Source: Halorubrum sp. F4 (GTDB lineage Archaea; Halobacteriota; Halobacteria; Halobacteriales; Haloferacaceae). From it: a stretch of 64,000 nt of DNA. The stretch covers positions 321,246 through 385,245 of the forward strand of contig NZ_JAPDFS010000001.1 in the NCBI RefSeq assembly GCF_027257195.1, read 5' to 3'. Under the pieces are notes generated by a model. It was given only the letters and a program-made list of their open reading frames with translations. It was not told where the DNA came from and did not search any database. Positions 26,968 to 34,731 of the stretch are shown here, one piece after another; the first letter of the stretch is position 1; the number at the start of each line of letters is the position of its first letter. The position numbers were made by a program, and so were the translations under genes.

Positions 26968-27975
26968 ATGAGTTCCGGTCCGATCGAGCGGGGATCAGCG
27001 ATGAGCGAGCGGGCGTACGCGGTCGTCGGCGCGCTCGCGCTCGCGGCGGTCCCGATCGTCACCGCGGCGGTCCCGATCGTGCCCCTCGCGTGGCTTCTCG
27101 ACGCCGTCGTCGGACTCGCCGTCGGACCCGACATCGCCGGAGTGGGGAACGGAACCGTCATCGGCGTCGTCGCGTCCGTCGTCTTCGGGCTCGCGACCTC
27201 GATCGCGCTCGGACCGATCCTCGTCGATCGGCGGATCGAGCGGCTCCCCGCGGCCGACCTCGACGACCGCCCCGCGGCGTTCATCGAGTCACGCGTCGAC
27301 GCGATCGCGGAGGCGGTCGGCGTCGAGCCCCCGCCGGTCACGGCCGTCCGAGCGGAGGCGGCCAACGTCGCCGTCGCCGACGGCTACCGGGGGCCGCGGC
27401 TCGTCGTCTCCACGCGGCTCCTCTCGTTGCCGGCGGCGGACCGCGACGCCGCGTTGCGTCACGCGATGGTCCGGCTGCGCACGCGGGAGGCCGCGTTCAC
27501 GACCGCGACCTTGCCCGGCCTCGTCGTCGTCGAGTGGGTGACGCTGCTCGCGACGCTGCTCGTCGGTCGTCGGTCCGACCGCGGCCCGGCCGACCGTCGA
27601 GTCAACCGGATCCACGGATACGAGCCGGACCGCGAGCGGATCCCGGCACCCGCGTACGCCGCCGCCGGCCTGCTCGTCTGGCTGGTCGCGCTCCCGGCGT
27701 GGATCCCGGCGGTCGTCGGCGACCGCCTGTTCGTCGCCGGTCGACGCCGAGCCGCCGACGCCGCGGTGGCTCGGGTCGGCGAGGCGGAACGCGACGGACT
27801 CGCGAACGCGGTCGGCTTCGCCGGGGACGCCGCCGGCGCGGCCGACTGGCCGCCGCTCTTGGACCGGCTCTCGCTCGTCTCGATGGCGGACGACGAGACG
27901 AGTCGAGTGCGGGGGACGAGCCGGCAGGAGGCGCGGATCCGGCTCGCCAGGCTACGATCGAAACGGGCGCTGTAG
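26968..27975 (+). CDS. M48/HtpX-like membrane protein lacking the zinc-binding residues (pseudopeptidase)
   Basis: 335-residue protein with the HtpX-like plan: two N-terminal membrane helices (about 18-50 and 62-84), a cytoplasmic core, and more helices at about 180-200 and 229-250. The core reads LVVSTRLLSLPAADRDAALR, then HAMVRL where active M48 enzymes have HExxH. Thus His165 is kept but Glu becomes Ala and the second His becomes Arg169. The downstream E-x3-D region is RRRAADAA, so the third ligand Glu is also lost. It is probably inactive as a protease and may act as a regulator or scaffold. The reading frame is intact, so it is not decaying. Confidence 0.72.
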   Translation: MSSGPIERGSAMSERAYAVVGALALAAVPIVTAAVPIVPLAWLLDAVVGLAVGPDIAGVGNGTVIGVVASVVFGLATSIALGPILVDRRIERLPAADLDDRPAAFIESRVDAIAEAVGVEPPPVTAVRAEAANVAVADGYRGPRLVVSTRLLSLPAADRDAALRHAMVRLRTREAAFTTATLPGLVVVEWVTLLATLLVGRRSDRGPADRRVNRIHGYEPDRERIPAPAYAAAGLLVWLVALPAWIPAVVGDRLFVAGRRRAADAAVARVGEAERDGLANAVGFAGDAAGAADWPPLLDRLSLVSMADDETSRVRGTSRQEARIRLARLRSKRAL

Positions 27976-28008
27976 CCGAGTCCCGAGGCCGGCGGCGACG
28001 CACCGCTC

Positions 28009-29487
28009 TCACCGCTCCGCCGGAACGGACAACCGAAGGGTCGTTCCGCGCCCCTCGCCGGTGGACACGGAGAAGTCGCCGCCCGCCCTGCTCACGACCC
28101 AGTACATCAGCCAGATCCCCAGCCGGTCGGCGTGTCTCAGCGAGGTCTCACCGCCCTTGAGCACGTGCGTCTCGTGGTCCGGGATCCCGGGGCCGTCGTC
28201 CTCGATCTCGATCGCGATCCACTGTGGATCCGGGCGGTCGACCCGGATCGTGACCGAGGGGTTCGGATCGTCGTTGTGTTTGATCGCGTTCTCGATACCC
28301 TCCTCGACCGCGGTCAACAGCCCCGCGATGCTCACCTCGAGCGGGTCGTCCGCGGGAACGGACAGATCGATCCTCGCGTTCGGATACTGTCCCTCGAGCG
28401 CGTTCACGAGTTCCGAGAGCCGATCACGTAACGCGATCGGGGGTCCCGAGGGGTCGGTCGACGACAGCGTGTGATCGATCTTCCGTACCGCCTCCGCGAT
28501 CCCCATGAGGTCGTCGGTCGTCTCCGCTATCACCTCGAGCGGCTTCCGATGCTCCTCGCCGAGGTCCTCGCGTAGGAGCTCCGTGTACCCGCCGATGAGG
28601 TTCATCTTGTTTCGGAGGTTGTGGTTGAGGACGCGGTTCATCACCTCCAGCCTCCGCTCGCGGATCTTCCGGTCGGTGATGTCCGTCTGGAACCCGACGT
28701 AGTTCGTGACGGTCCCGGCCTCGTCGCGGATCGGCGCGACGGTGAGTCGGTTCCAGAACTTCCGGCCGTTCGCTCGGTAGTTCAGCACGTCCACGGAGAC
28801 CGGCTCCTCGGCGTCTATCGCCTCCCGGATCGTCGCTCTCGTCTCCTCGTCCGTTTCCTCGCCTTGGAGGAACCGACAGTCCTCGCCGAGCATCTCCGAT
28901 CCGTATCCGGTCAGCCGCTCGAACTCGGCGTTCACGTAGACCAACGGGTTGTTCCCCGATCCCGGCTCGGCGAGCGTGATTCCGACCGGCGACTCGTCCA
29001 TCGCTCGCTCCTTCAGCTCGAGATCCTCGACGGCCTCCTCGAGCCGTCGCTCGCGCTCCGCGAGCCGCAGGGAGGTCTCCCGCCGTTCGACCAGGTTCGC
29101 GATCCGGGTAGCCAGTTCGGCGCGTCTCACCGGGAGGTCGATGACGTCGTCGACGCGTGGCCACGCGTTCTTCACGGACCGCTCGTTCGTCCCCTCGGGG
29201 ATCAACAGGACGAACGGGAGGAAGACCGGGTCCGACCGCTTCCGTCTCGGTTCGATCGCGTCCGCCGCTCGCTCGAACCCGTCCACGTCGAGGACACAGC
29301 AGTCGTAGACCGAATCGAGAGCCTCGACGTCCGTCGCCGTCTCGATCCGGTATCGGTCGGACAGCGCTTCGGCCAGCAGCTCGCGGTCCCGACCCGGCCG
29401 CATGAACAACAGCAGGCTGGACGCGTCCTCGGGTCCCGAGGGGTCGCGGCTCGCCCCCGCCTCGGCGTCCTCGAAACCCGGGACCAT
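28009..29487 (-). CDS. LOV-domain sensor histidine kinase with N-terminal REC-like domain
   Basis: 492-residue kinase. Residues 24-130 are a degenerate receiver-like domain (CVLDVDGF). Residues 161-271 are a PAS domain of LOV type: GEDCRFLQG with the photoactive Cys204, NYR (Asn236), FWN (Asn246) and GFQ (Gln267), the flavin-contact positions of LOV domains. The Asn before the Cys in the usual motif is Asp here. The kinase core has H-box VLNHNLRNKMN (His289), N-box EGIENAIKHND and DDGPGIP. No membrane segment. It is divergent from a KaiC-like gene with 73 bp between starts. Likely a soluble blue-light sensor; flavin binding is inferred. Confidence 0.82.
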   Translation of the reverse strand: MVPGFEDAEAGASRDPSGPEDASSLLLFMRPGRDRELLAEALSDRYRIETATDVEALDSVYDCCVLDVDGFERAADAIEPRRKRSDPVFLPFVLLIPEGTNERSVKNAWPRVDDVIDLPVRRAELATRIANLVERRETSLRLAERERRLEEAVEDLELKERAMDESPVGITLAEPGSGNNPLVYVNAEFERLTGYGSEMLGEDCRFLQGEETDEETRATIREAIDAEEPVSVDVLNYRANGRKFWNRLTVAPIRDEAGTVTNYVGFQTDITDRKIRERRLEVMNRVLNHNLRNKMNLIGGYTELLREDLGEEHRKPLEVIAETTDDLMGIAEAVRKIDHTLSSTDPSGPPIALRDRLSELVNALEGQYPNARIDLSVPADDPLEVSIAGLLTAVEEGIENAIKHNDDPNPSVTIRVDRPDPQWIAIEIEDDGPGIPDHETHVLKGGETSLRHADRLGIWLMYWVVSRAGGDFSVSTGEGRGTTLRLSVPAER

Positions 29488-29518
29488 TTCCCATAAGAGG
29501 AGCGTCCACGTGCACTAA

Positions 29519-29535
29519 GCATTATCCCTTTATGG
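29519..29535. promoter_or_regulatory. Back-to-back TATA-like boxes of the LOV kinase and KaiC genes
   Basis: GCATTATC (29519-29526; GATAATGC on the minus strand) lies 32-39 nt before the kinase ATG. CTTTATGG (29528-29535) lies 26-33 nt before the KaiC ATG. The two boxes nearly touch, so expression of the two genes may be mutually exclusive or co-controlled. Confidence 0.5.
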
Positions 29536-29560
29536 TACCACCCGTCCAAGGATCCAGAGA

Positions 29561-31042
29561 ATGCCATCACCACTGCCCGAGCGACTCTCGACCGGAGTCG
29601 ATGGCCTCGACGAGATCCTCGCCGGCGGGCTCGTTCCGGAGCGGAGTTACATGATCAGCGGGCGGGCGGGAAGCGGAAAGACGATCCTCGGCTTTCACTT
29701 CCTCGCCGAGGGCGTCGAACGGGGAGAGACGGCCCTCTTCGTCAACCTCGAGGAGGACCTCGACGACCTGAAGACGAACGCCGCGGCCCTCGGGTTCGAC
29801 ACCGACGCGATCGACTTCCTCGATCTGAGCCCGAGCGCGGACGTCTTCACCGAGGACCAGTCCTACGAAGTGTTCGCTCCGTCGGAGGTCGAACGGGAGA
29901 CGCTCACGGAGCGGATCGTCGAGGGCGTCACGACGGTCGACCCGGACCGCGTCGTCGTCGACCCCCTGACGCAGCTGCGGTTCCTGACCGACGACGACTA
30001 CCAGTTCCGCAAACAGGTCGTCGGATTCATGCGATTTCTCAAGGAGCGGAACGCCACGGTGTTGTTCACCGTCCAGGACACGTCTTCGATGCCGACCGAC
30101 GACCTGGAGTTCATCACGGACGGGACGATCGTGTTGGGAACCGACGCGCACGGGAAGTCGATCCGCGTGCCGAAGTTTCGCGGGTCCTCGACGCAGAGCG
30201 GCGATCACGCCTACCGGATCACCGACGGCGGGATCGAGGTCTATCCCGCCCTCCAGCCGGGCGAGCACGTCGCCGAGTACGGCCTCGAGACGATATCTTC
30301 CGGGATCCCCGAGGTCGACGAGCTGCTCGCAGGCGGGCTCGAACGCGGGACCGTGAGCATCGTCAGCGGCCCCACCGGCGTCGGCAAGACGACGCTGTCC
30401 ACGCAGTTCATGAAGGAGGCCGCCGCCCGCGGGGAGCGGTCGGTCATCTACCTCTTCGAGGAGACGAAGGAGACGTTTCTCACCCGGTCGCGGGCGGTGG
30501 ACATTCCGGTCGACCGAATGATCGAGCGGGGAACGCTCCAGGTGAACGAGGTGGAGGCCTTGGAACGGTCGCCCCAGGAGTTCGCCCGGATGGTTCGTGA
30601 GGAGGTCGAAGAGCGAGACGCCGACATCGTGATGGTCGACGGGATCGCGGGATATCGTCTCACCCTCCGCGGGGAGGAGAACGCGATGCTTCAGCAGATG
30701 CACGCGCTGGGGCGCTATCTCAAGAACATGGGAGTCACGGCGATCTTCGTCGACGAGACCCGGAACGTCATCGGCGAGTTCCGCGCGACGATGGAGAACA
30801 TCAGCTACCTCGCGGACAACATCGTCTTTCTGCGGCATCTGGAGATACACGGGGAGATGCGGAAGGCGATCGGCGTGTTGAAGAAGCGAACCAGCGACTT
30901 CGAGCGGACGATCCGCGAGTTCCGGATCACGGAACACGGGATCGAGGTCGGCGAGCCGATGTCGAACATGCGCGGACTGTTGAGCGGAACCCCGGAGATG
31001 GTGAGGAACCACGAGCGGCGGGAGGACGGGACGGGAGGGTAA
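29561..31042 (+). CDS. KaiC-like two-domain RecA-superfamily ATPase
   Basis: 493 residues with two tandem KaiC domains. CI has Walker A GRAGSGKT (34-41) and catalytic EE at 64-65. CII has GPTGVGKT (270-277) and EE at 300-301. The C-terminal KaiC signature EIHGEMRKAIGVLKKR is present. In the CII phosphosite region, FRATMENISYLADN, Thr410 and Ser415 align with cyanobacterial Thr426 and Ser431, but Tyr416 replaces Thr432 (recalled alignment). No kaiA or kaiB is nearby. Haloarchaeal KaiC homologues are known and some are light-regulated; a timing or signalling role is inferred. Confidence 0.9.
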   Translation: MPSPLPERLSTGVDGLDEILAGGLVPERSYMISGRAGSGKTILGFHFLAEGVERGETALFVNLEEDLDDLKTNAAALGFDTDAIDFLDLSPSADVFTEDQSYEVFAPSEVERETLTERIVEGVTTVDPDRVVVDPLTQLRFLTDDDYQFRKQVVGFMRFLKERNATVLFTVQDTSSMPTDDLEFITDGTIVLGTDAHGKSIRVPKFRGSSTQSGDHAYRITDGGIEVYPALQPGEHVAEYGLETISSGIPEVDELLAGGLERGTVSIVSGPTGVGKTTLSTQFMKEAAARGERSVIYLFEETKETFLTRSRAVDIPVDRMIERGTLQVNEVEALERSPQEFARMVREEVEERDADIVMVDGIAGYRLTLRGEENAMLQQMHALGRYLKNMGVTAIFVDETRNVIGEFRATMENISYLADNIVFLRHLEIHGEMRKAIGVLKKRTSDFERTIREFRITEHGIEVGEPMSNMRGLLSGTPEMVRNHERREDGTGG

Positions 31043-31059
31043 TCGGGGAGCCTTCGCGG

Positions 31060-31734
31060 CTACGTCGACTCCGCACCGCCGGCGGCGGGGTCGGTGCCGC
31101 CACGTCCGCGACCGTCCGCGTCGACGACCGTCTTTCCGGTCGCCTCCGGCACCACGCGGCGGTCGGCGTCGACCCACTCGCGTTCGAGTTCCGCGCCCTC
31201 GAAGAGCCGGTCCAGGAAGACGGCGAGGCCGGCGACCTCCGAGTGCGGCTGGTTCGTCACGCCCACGTTGAAATCGGCCCGCTCGTAGAGCGCCCACGGG
31301 ACCTTCTCGCCGCCGACGACGATGAGGAGATCCTGCGCATCGTCGCCGTCACCGACGGCCCTCCCGTCGTCGGCGCGGACCGCCGCACGGATCTCCCCTT
31401 CGACGTTCTGGATCCGCTCGCCGTACATGGTGAGGTGGACGACGACGCCCTCCCAGTTCCTCACGATCGCCTTCTGGTCCTCCCGGAGCTCGACGCCGAA
31501 CGGGCCGCCGAACCGGTCCGTAACCCCCCGAACCGTCTCGGCGGACTGACCGGCGTTGTCCGGCAGGATCACTCGGTCCGCACCGAGCGCCCGCGCGGTC
31601 AGTCCCACGTGCGTCGTCATGCGATCGTCCCGTCCGGGTCGGTGGCCGTACCGAAGGACGACGACCTCGCCCGTTCCGCGCGTCCCCTCGTCCCCTTCGC
31701 GCGTCTCCCCGTCCCCTTCACGCGTCTCGTTCAT
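31060..31734 (-). CDS. tRNA (cytidine(56)-2'-O)-methyltransferase, aTrm56 family
   Basis: 224-residue SPOUT-class methyltransferase that 2'-O-methylates C56 in the archaeal tRNA T-loop. Markers are VVVLRYGHRPGRDDRMTTHV, ALGADRVILPDNAG, LTMYGERIQ, LLIVVGGEKVPWALYE and FNVGVTNQPHSEVAGLAVFL. The ATG at 31734 adds about 24 acidic, repetitive residues (REGDGETREGDEG) before the usual start; translation might begin later at a GTG. The C-terminus is also acidic. The much longer frame upstream is rejected because it runs antisense to purC. Confidence 0.9.
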   Translation of the reverse strand: MNETREGDGETREGDEGTRGTGEVVVLRYGHRPGRDDRMTTHVGLTARALGADRVILPDNAGQSAETVRGVTDRFGGPFGVELREDQKAIVRNWEGVVVHLTMYGERIQNVEGEIRAAVRADDGRAVGDGDDAQDLLIVVGGEKVPWALYERADFNVGVTNQPHSEVAGLAVFLDRLFEGAELEREWVDADRRVVPEATGKTVVDADGRGRGGTDPAAGGAEST

Positions 31735-31902
31735 ACTCCCTCCTGCGACTGGGAAGCGTGAGGGCCTTTCGATGCCGACGGTCGGTCCTCCTCCGAGACG
31801 GCTCCCGAGTACGATCCACATATCTGGATCGATACGGTCGACGAGCCACCGAGGTGACCACGTAACTGAAAGATTCATTTGGGAGGCGGTCGCGGATCCG
31901 GT

Positions 31903-32964
31903 ATGATGAGCGTCAAGGAGTTCCGCGTCGTCGAGCCCGCGACCGCCGCCGAACTCGGCCGCGGCCGGTTCGCGTTCACCGACGCCTATTCCGTGTTCGA
32001 CTGGGGGCGGATGCCCGACGCGATCCCGCGGAAGGGCGCAAGCCTCTGTGTGATGGGCGCGTTCAACTTCGAGCGGCTGGCCGACGCCGGGATCGCCACG
32101 CACTACCGCGGCGTCGTCGATCCCGTCGCGATCGAGTCGGGTGCCGACCCCGAGGACGCGGTCGTTCCCCTCGCGGAGGCCGACGCGCCGCCGACGGAGA
32201 TGGCGATCGAGTTGACCCAGGTCCCCGACCTCCCGTATCGGGGCCCCGAGTCGGGATACGACTACGACGCGTTCCACGAGGAGGGCGGGGGGAACTACCT
32301 CGTTCCCCTGGAGGTGGTCTTCCGGAACACGGTCCCCGTGGGATCCAGCCTTCGTCGCCGACGCGACCCGTCGGACTTCGATCTCCCCTTCGAGGAGTGG
32401 CCGGCCGAGTCGGTCGACCTCCCCGAGCCGGTCGTGGAGTTCTCGACGAAGTACGAGGAGCAGGACCGGTATCTCTCCCGCGAGGAGGCCGACCGGATCG
32501 CCGGCCGCGCCGACGTCGACGCGCTCGCCGACCTCGCCCGCGACGTGAACCGGGTCGTCACCGACCGCGCCGAGGCGGCCGGGTTCGTCCACGAGGACGG
32601 CAAGATCGAGTGTCTCTACGTCGACGGCGAGCTCCGCGTCGCCGACGTGGTCGGTACCTTCGACGAGAACCGGTTCTCCTACGACGGCCAGCAGGTCTCG
32701 AAGGAGGTCGTCCGCCAGTGGTACAAACGCGCCGATCCCGGCTGGGTCGAGGCGGTCGGCGAGGCGAAGTCAGTGGTCGCCGACCGCGACACCGCCGACT
32801 GGCGAGAGCTCTGCGACGAGGAGCCGATCGACCTGCCCGAGGACGTCCTCGAAACGATCTCGGCGATGTACGCCGCCGGCGCGAACGCCTACACCGGGAG
32901 CGAGTGGTTCGACGCGCCCCCCGTCGACGAGGCGATCGCGGCCGTTCGGTCGCTCGACGGGTAG
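31903..32964 (+). CDS. purC: Phosphoribosylaminoimidazole-succinocarboxamide synthase
   Basis: 353-residue SAICAR synthetase of the purine pathway, ligating aspartate to CAIR with ATP. Family features are [55 protein letters not shown] and [13 protein letters not shown] near the DE motif. The length is larger than bacterial PurC, as in haloarchaea. ATGs at 31903 and 31906 are both possible; an ATTCATTT element about 23-31 nt upstream fits the former. No other pur gene is adjacent. Confidence 0.9.
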   Translation: MMSVKEFRVVEPATAAELGRGRFAFTDAYSVFDWGRMPDAIPRKGASLCVMGAFNFERLADAGIATHYRGVVDPVAIESGADPEDAVVPLAEADAPPTEMAIELTQVPDLPYRGPESGYDYDAFHEEGGGNYLVPLEVVFRNTVPVGSSLRRRRDPSDFDLPFEEWPAESVDLPEPVVEFSTKYEEQDRYLSREEADRIAGRADVDALADLARDVNRVVTDRAEAAGFVHEDGKIECLYVDGELRVADVVGTFDENRFSYDGQQVSKEVVRQWYKRADPGWVEAVGEAKSVVADRDTADWRELCDEEPIDLPEDVLETISAMYAAGANAYTGSEWFDAPPVDEAIAAVRSLDG

Positions 32965-33441
32965 GGATCCATCCGCTATTCGATCCCACCTTTTCGCTTC
33001 CACCTTTTTCATAGTCCTCAGAAATCGGAGATTTCTGATGGGCTGCACGAGAGCTCCGCTCTCGTGAACGTCGGGTTCCCTCGCTCACTGTGTTCGCGTC
33101 GGGAACCACTCCTCGAAAACCCTGGAGGGAAAAAGCCGACTCCGCCGTCTCCGACGGCTCCGTCGGTGAAACGCCTCGCCGTGCTCGGCGTATGCTCACG
33201 ACAGGTGAACCACTTAGCGCAGGTGGTCTTGAGTTATCCGCAAACTGGTAGGTTATCCGTGCTAAATATAGAGAGAATACAGCACTGAGACCGGTTCATT
33301 CTATTCGTGAGCGACTGAAATTCCCTTCCCATACGGAACACGTCTGAACCACAGGCAGTGTGCTACGTTTGGCAGACTCCACAGCATACTCGTTCATTTA
33401 CCAACCACAAAACATACATAACGTATCACCTACCCGAGAGT
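32965..33441. other. Intergenic region between purC and the orphan membrane protein
   Basis: 477 bp with no gene. The first part is the hairpin array given below (33018-33190). The rest (33191-33441) is AT-richer and holds only a probable promoter, CATACATAAC, about 24-33 nt before the ATG at 33442. I see no tRNA or known RNA. Confidence 0.6.
33018..33190. repeat. Array of short perfect hairpins
   Basis: Consecutive inverted repeats. 33018-33026/33030-33038 is a 9-bp stem with loop GGA. 33046-33054/33058-33066 is a 9-bp stem with loop TCC. 33074-33080/33101-33107 is 7 bp around a 20-nt spacer. 33144-33149/33153-33158 is 6 bp with loop TCC, nested inside CCGAC/GTCGG at 33136-33140/33162-33166. 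33077-33081-type CGCCG/CGGCG pairing also occurs at 33177-33181/33186-33190. It directly follows purC and could terminate it, but the length and regularity suggest a dispersed structured repeat. Confidence 0.65.
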
Positions 33442-34206
33442 ATGTCCAACCGATGGAGCAACACCGGGCTAATGGTTGCTGCAGTCGTTGTTGCTCTCCT
33501 GCTTGGGGCTCTTGTATTTTATTCTGGGGTGCTTGCTCCCGGATACATCCTCAGTGACTCGGTGAACTACGAACATGAGATTGAGGCAGGGCCGGGGGAT
33601 AACGTTGCCAGCGAGATCGAATTCGAACATCCCGACGATCTTGAGCATATTACATACCGATACGAGGAATTGTCCCCGATAGCGCAGGAACTGTTTGACC
33701 GGACGCGAACCGCTGAATCGGCGACATATACGCCGAAACTGTGTACGGACCACGTCCTTGTTTGTGACACGTACTACCACAAGAACCTCCCTTCTGAGTT
33801 CACATACGGCAAGTCTCTCGATAATGCGTCGTTATATACTGTCATTGTGTATGACGGCGACGAGTACCTGCTTCGAACTGGTGTTGATTGGACAGCTACC
33901 GAGTGGAATCCTCTCTACGGGATTGTTTGGATGCTCTTCCGTGGTCTACTGCTTTTCCATGCCGGGGCTCTCGTCACTACCACTCTCATGCGGTTGGATC
34001 CGGCAGATAGTACGAACACTCAGCTGTACGCGATTCTTATCGGCGGTGGGACACTCGCAGCTGGGGTGGGCTTCCTGACACCGTACATCGAAATAGCAGG
34101 GCTGCTCAGTGGCCGAGTAGATGCGTTCGAACTTGCGACGATAGTTACACTTGGATATGCTGCCGCGGCATTGATTTGGCTGATAGCAGCAGTAACTCAA
34201 CGGTAA
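33442..34206 (+). CDS. Orphan membrane protein of unknown function
   Basis: 254 residues, no family recognised. One N-terminal helix (about 8-31, GLMVAAVVVALLLGALVFYS) leads to an extracytoplasmic domain of about 120 residues with two cysteines (KLCTDHVLVCDTYYH). Three or four helices follow from residue 157 to the end. The ATG at 33442 is chosen because the earlier frame is not signal-like and a TATA-like element fits. Codon use is much richer in A/T at third positions than in neighbours, and repeats flank the gene on both sides. Both suggest recent acquisition. Confidence 0.65.
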   Translation: MSNRWSNTGLMVAAVVVALLLGALVFYSGVLAPGYILSDSVNYEHEIEAGPGDNVASEIEFEHPDDLEHITYRYEELSPIAQELFDRTRTAESATYTPKLCTDHVLVCDTYYHKNLPSEFTYGKSLDNASLYTVIVYDGDEYLLRTGVDWTATEWNPLYGIVWMLFRGLLLFHAGALVTTTLMRLDPADSTNTQLYAILIGGGTLAAGVGFLTPYIEIAGLLSGRVDAFELATIVTLGYAAAALIWLIAAVTQR

Positions 34207-34316
34207 GCTCTTGGCGTCTGTGTGGGGAAGTTTTGGACCAAGCTGTACTGGCCGGTTCACTGTCCTGTGACTTGGAGATCGGTCAGTACAGCCTAAGCAA
34301 CGATCACTGTTAGTGC

Positions 34317-34567
34317 GGTGGCGCGCCTCCAAGCGCCCGGGAGGGCGCGAGGAGTCCGCGAGGGATGCGGCGAGTGAAACGAGCCGCGAGGCTGGGGAGG
34401 CGTGAGGTGCGGCGCTGTGCGGTCCGGGGTGGGACTCAAAGGGGCAGTCGCGAGGACGACGCCCGACTCGCTGTGGTCCTCGTCGCTCACTGCGTTCGCT
34501 CCTGCGGTCCTTGCGTCGCCGGGCGTCGTCCTCGCGACTGGGGCTTTGGAAGCATCACCGCGCCACC
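34317..34567. repeat. 251-bp structured intergenic element with terminal inverted repeats
   Basis: Ends are 9-bp perfect inverted repeats, GGTGGCGCG (34317-34325) and CGCGCCACC (34559-34567). Inside is a 21-bp perfect inverted repeat at 34445-34465 and 34520-34540, extended by CAAAG/CTTTG after a 3-nt mismatch. There is also a 6-bp hairpin at 34333-34348. A 16-nt motif at 34484-34499 (CGCTCACTGCGTTCGC) matches 33082-33097 in the other repeat at 15 of 16 positions. No coding capacity. It looks like a MITE-like or dispersed haloarchaeal intergenic repeat; target duplications are not evident. Confidence 0.65.
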
Positions 34568-34731
34568 AACGATCCACTCTCCCTCAAATCATCCGTCCTA
34601 CAAGCACTCCTCATCGATCGGCTGTTTTGTCAGATACACTTGAAATAAGAGATAAACGAATCAGAGCATCTGATTCGTTTCAGTTGCCCTCTATAGCGAT
34701 CTCGGACGAGTGCAGCGTTCGATCCGCCCCC
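34568..34731. other. AT-rich spacer downstream of asparaginase
   Basis: 164 bp without a gene, AT-richer than surroundings. It contains the 11-bp hairpin at 34654-34680. Together with 34207-34316, where I see nothing, it completes the gap between the orphan membrane protein and asparaginase. Confidence 0.5.
34654..34680 (-). terminator. Terminator-like hairpin after the asparaginase gene
   Basis: Perfect 11-bp inverted repeat AAACGAATCAG/CTGATTCGTTT with loop AGCAT, 52-78 nt downstream of the asparaginase stop. On the minus strand it is followed by T-rich sequence (TTATCTCTTATTTC). Archaeal termination mostly uses T-tracts, so this is tentative. Confidence 0.4.
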
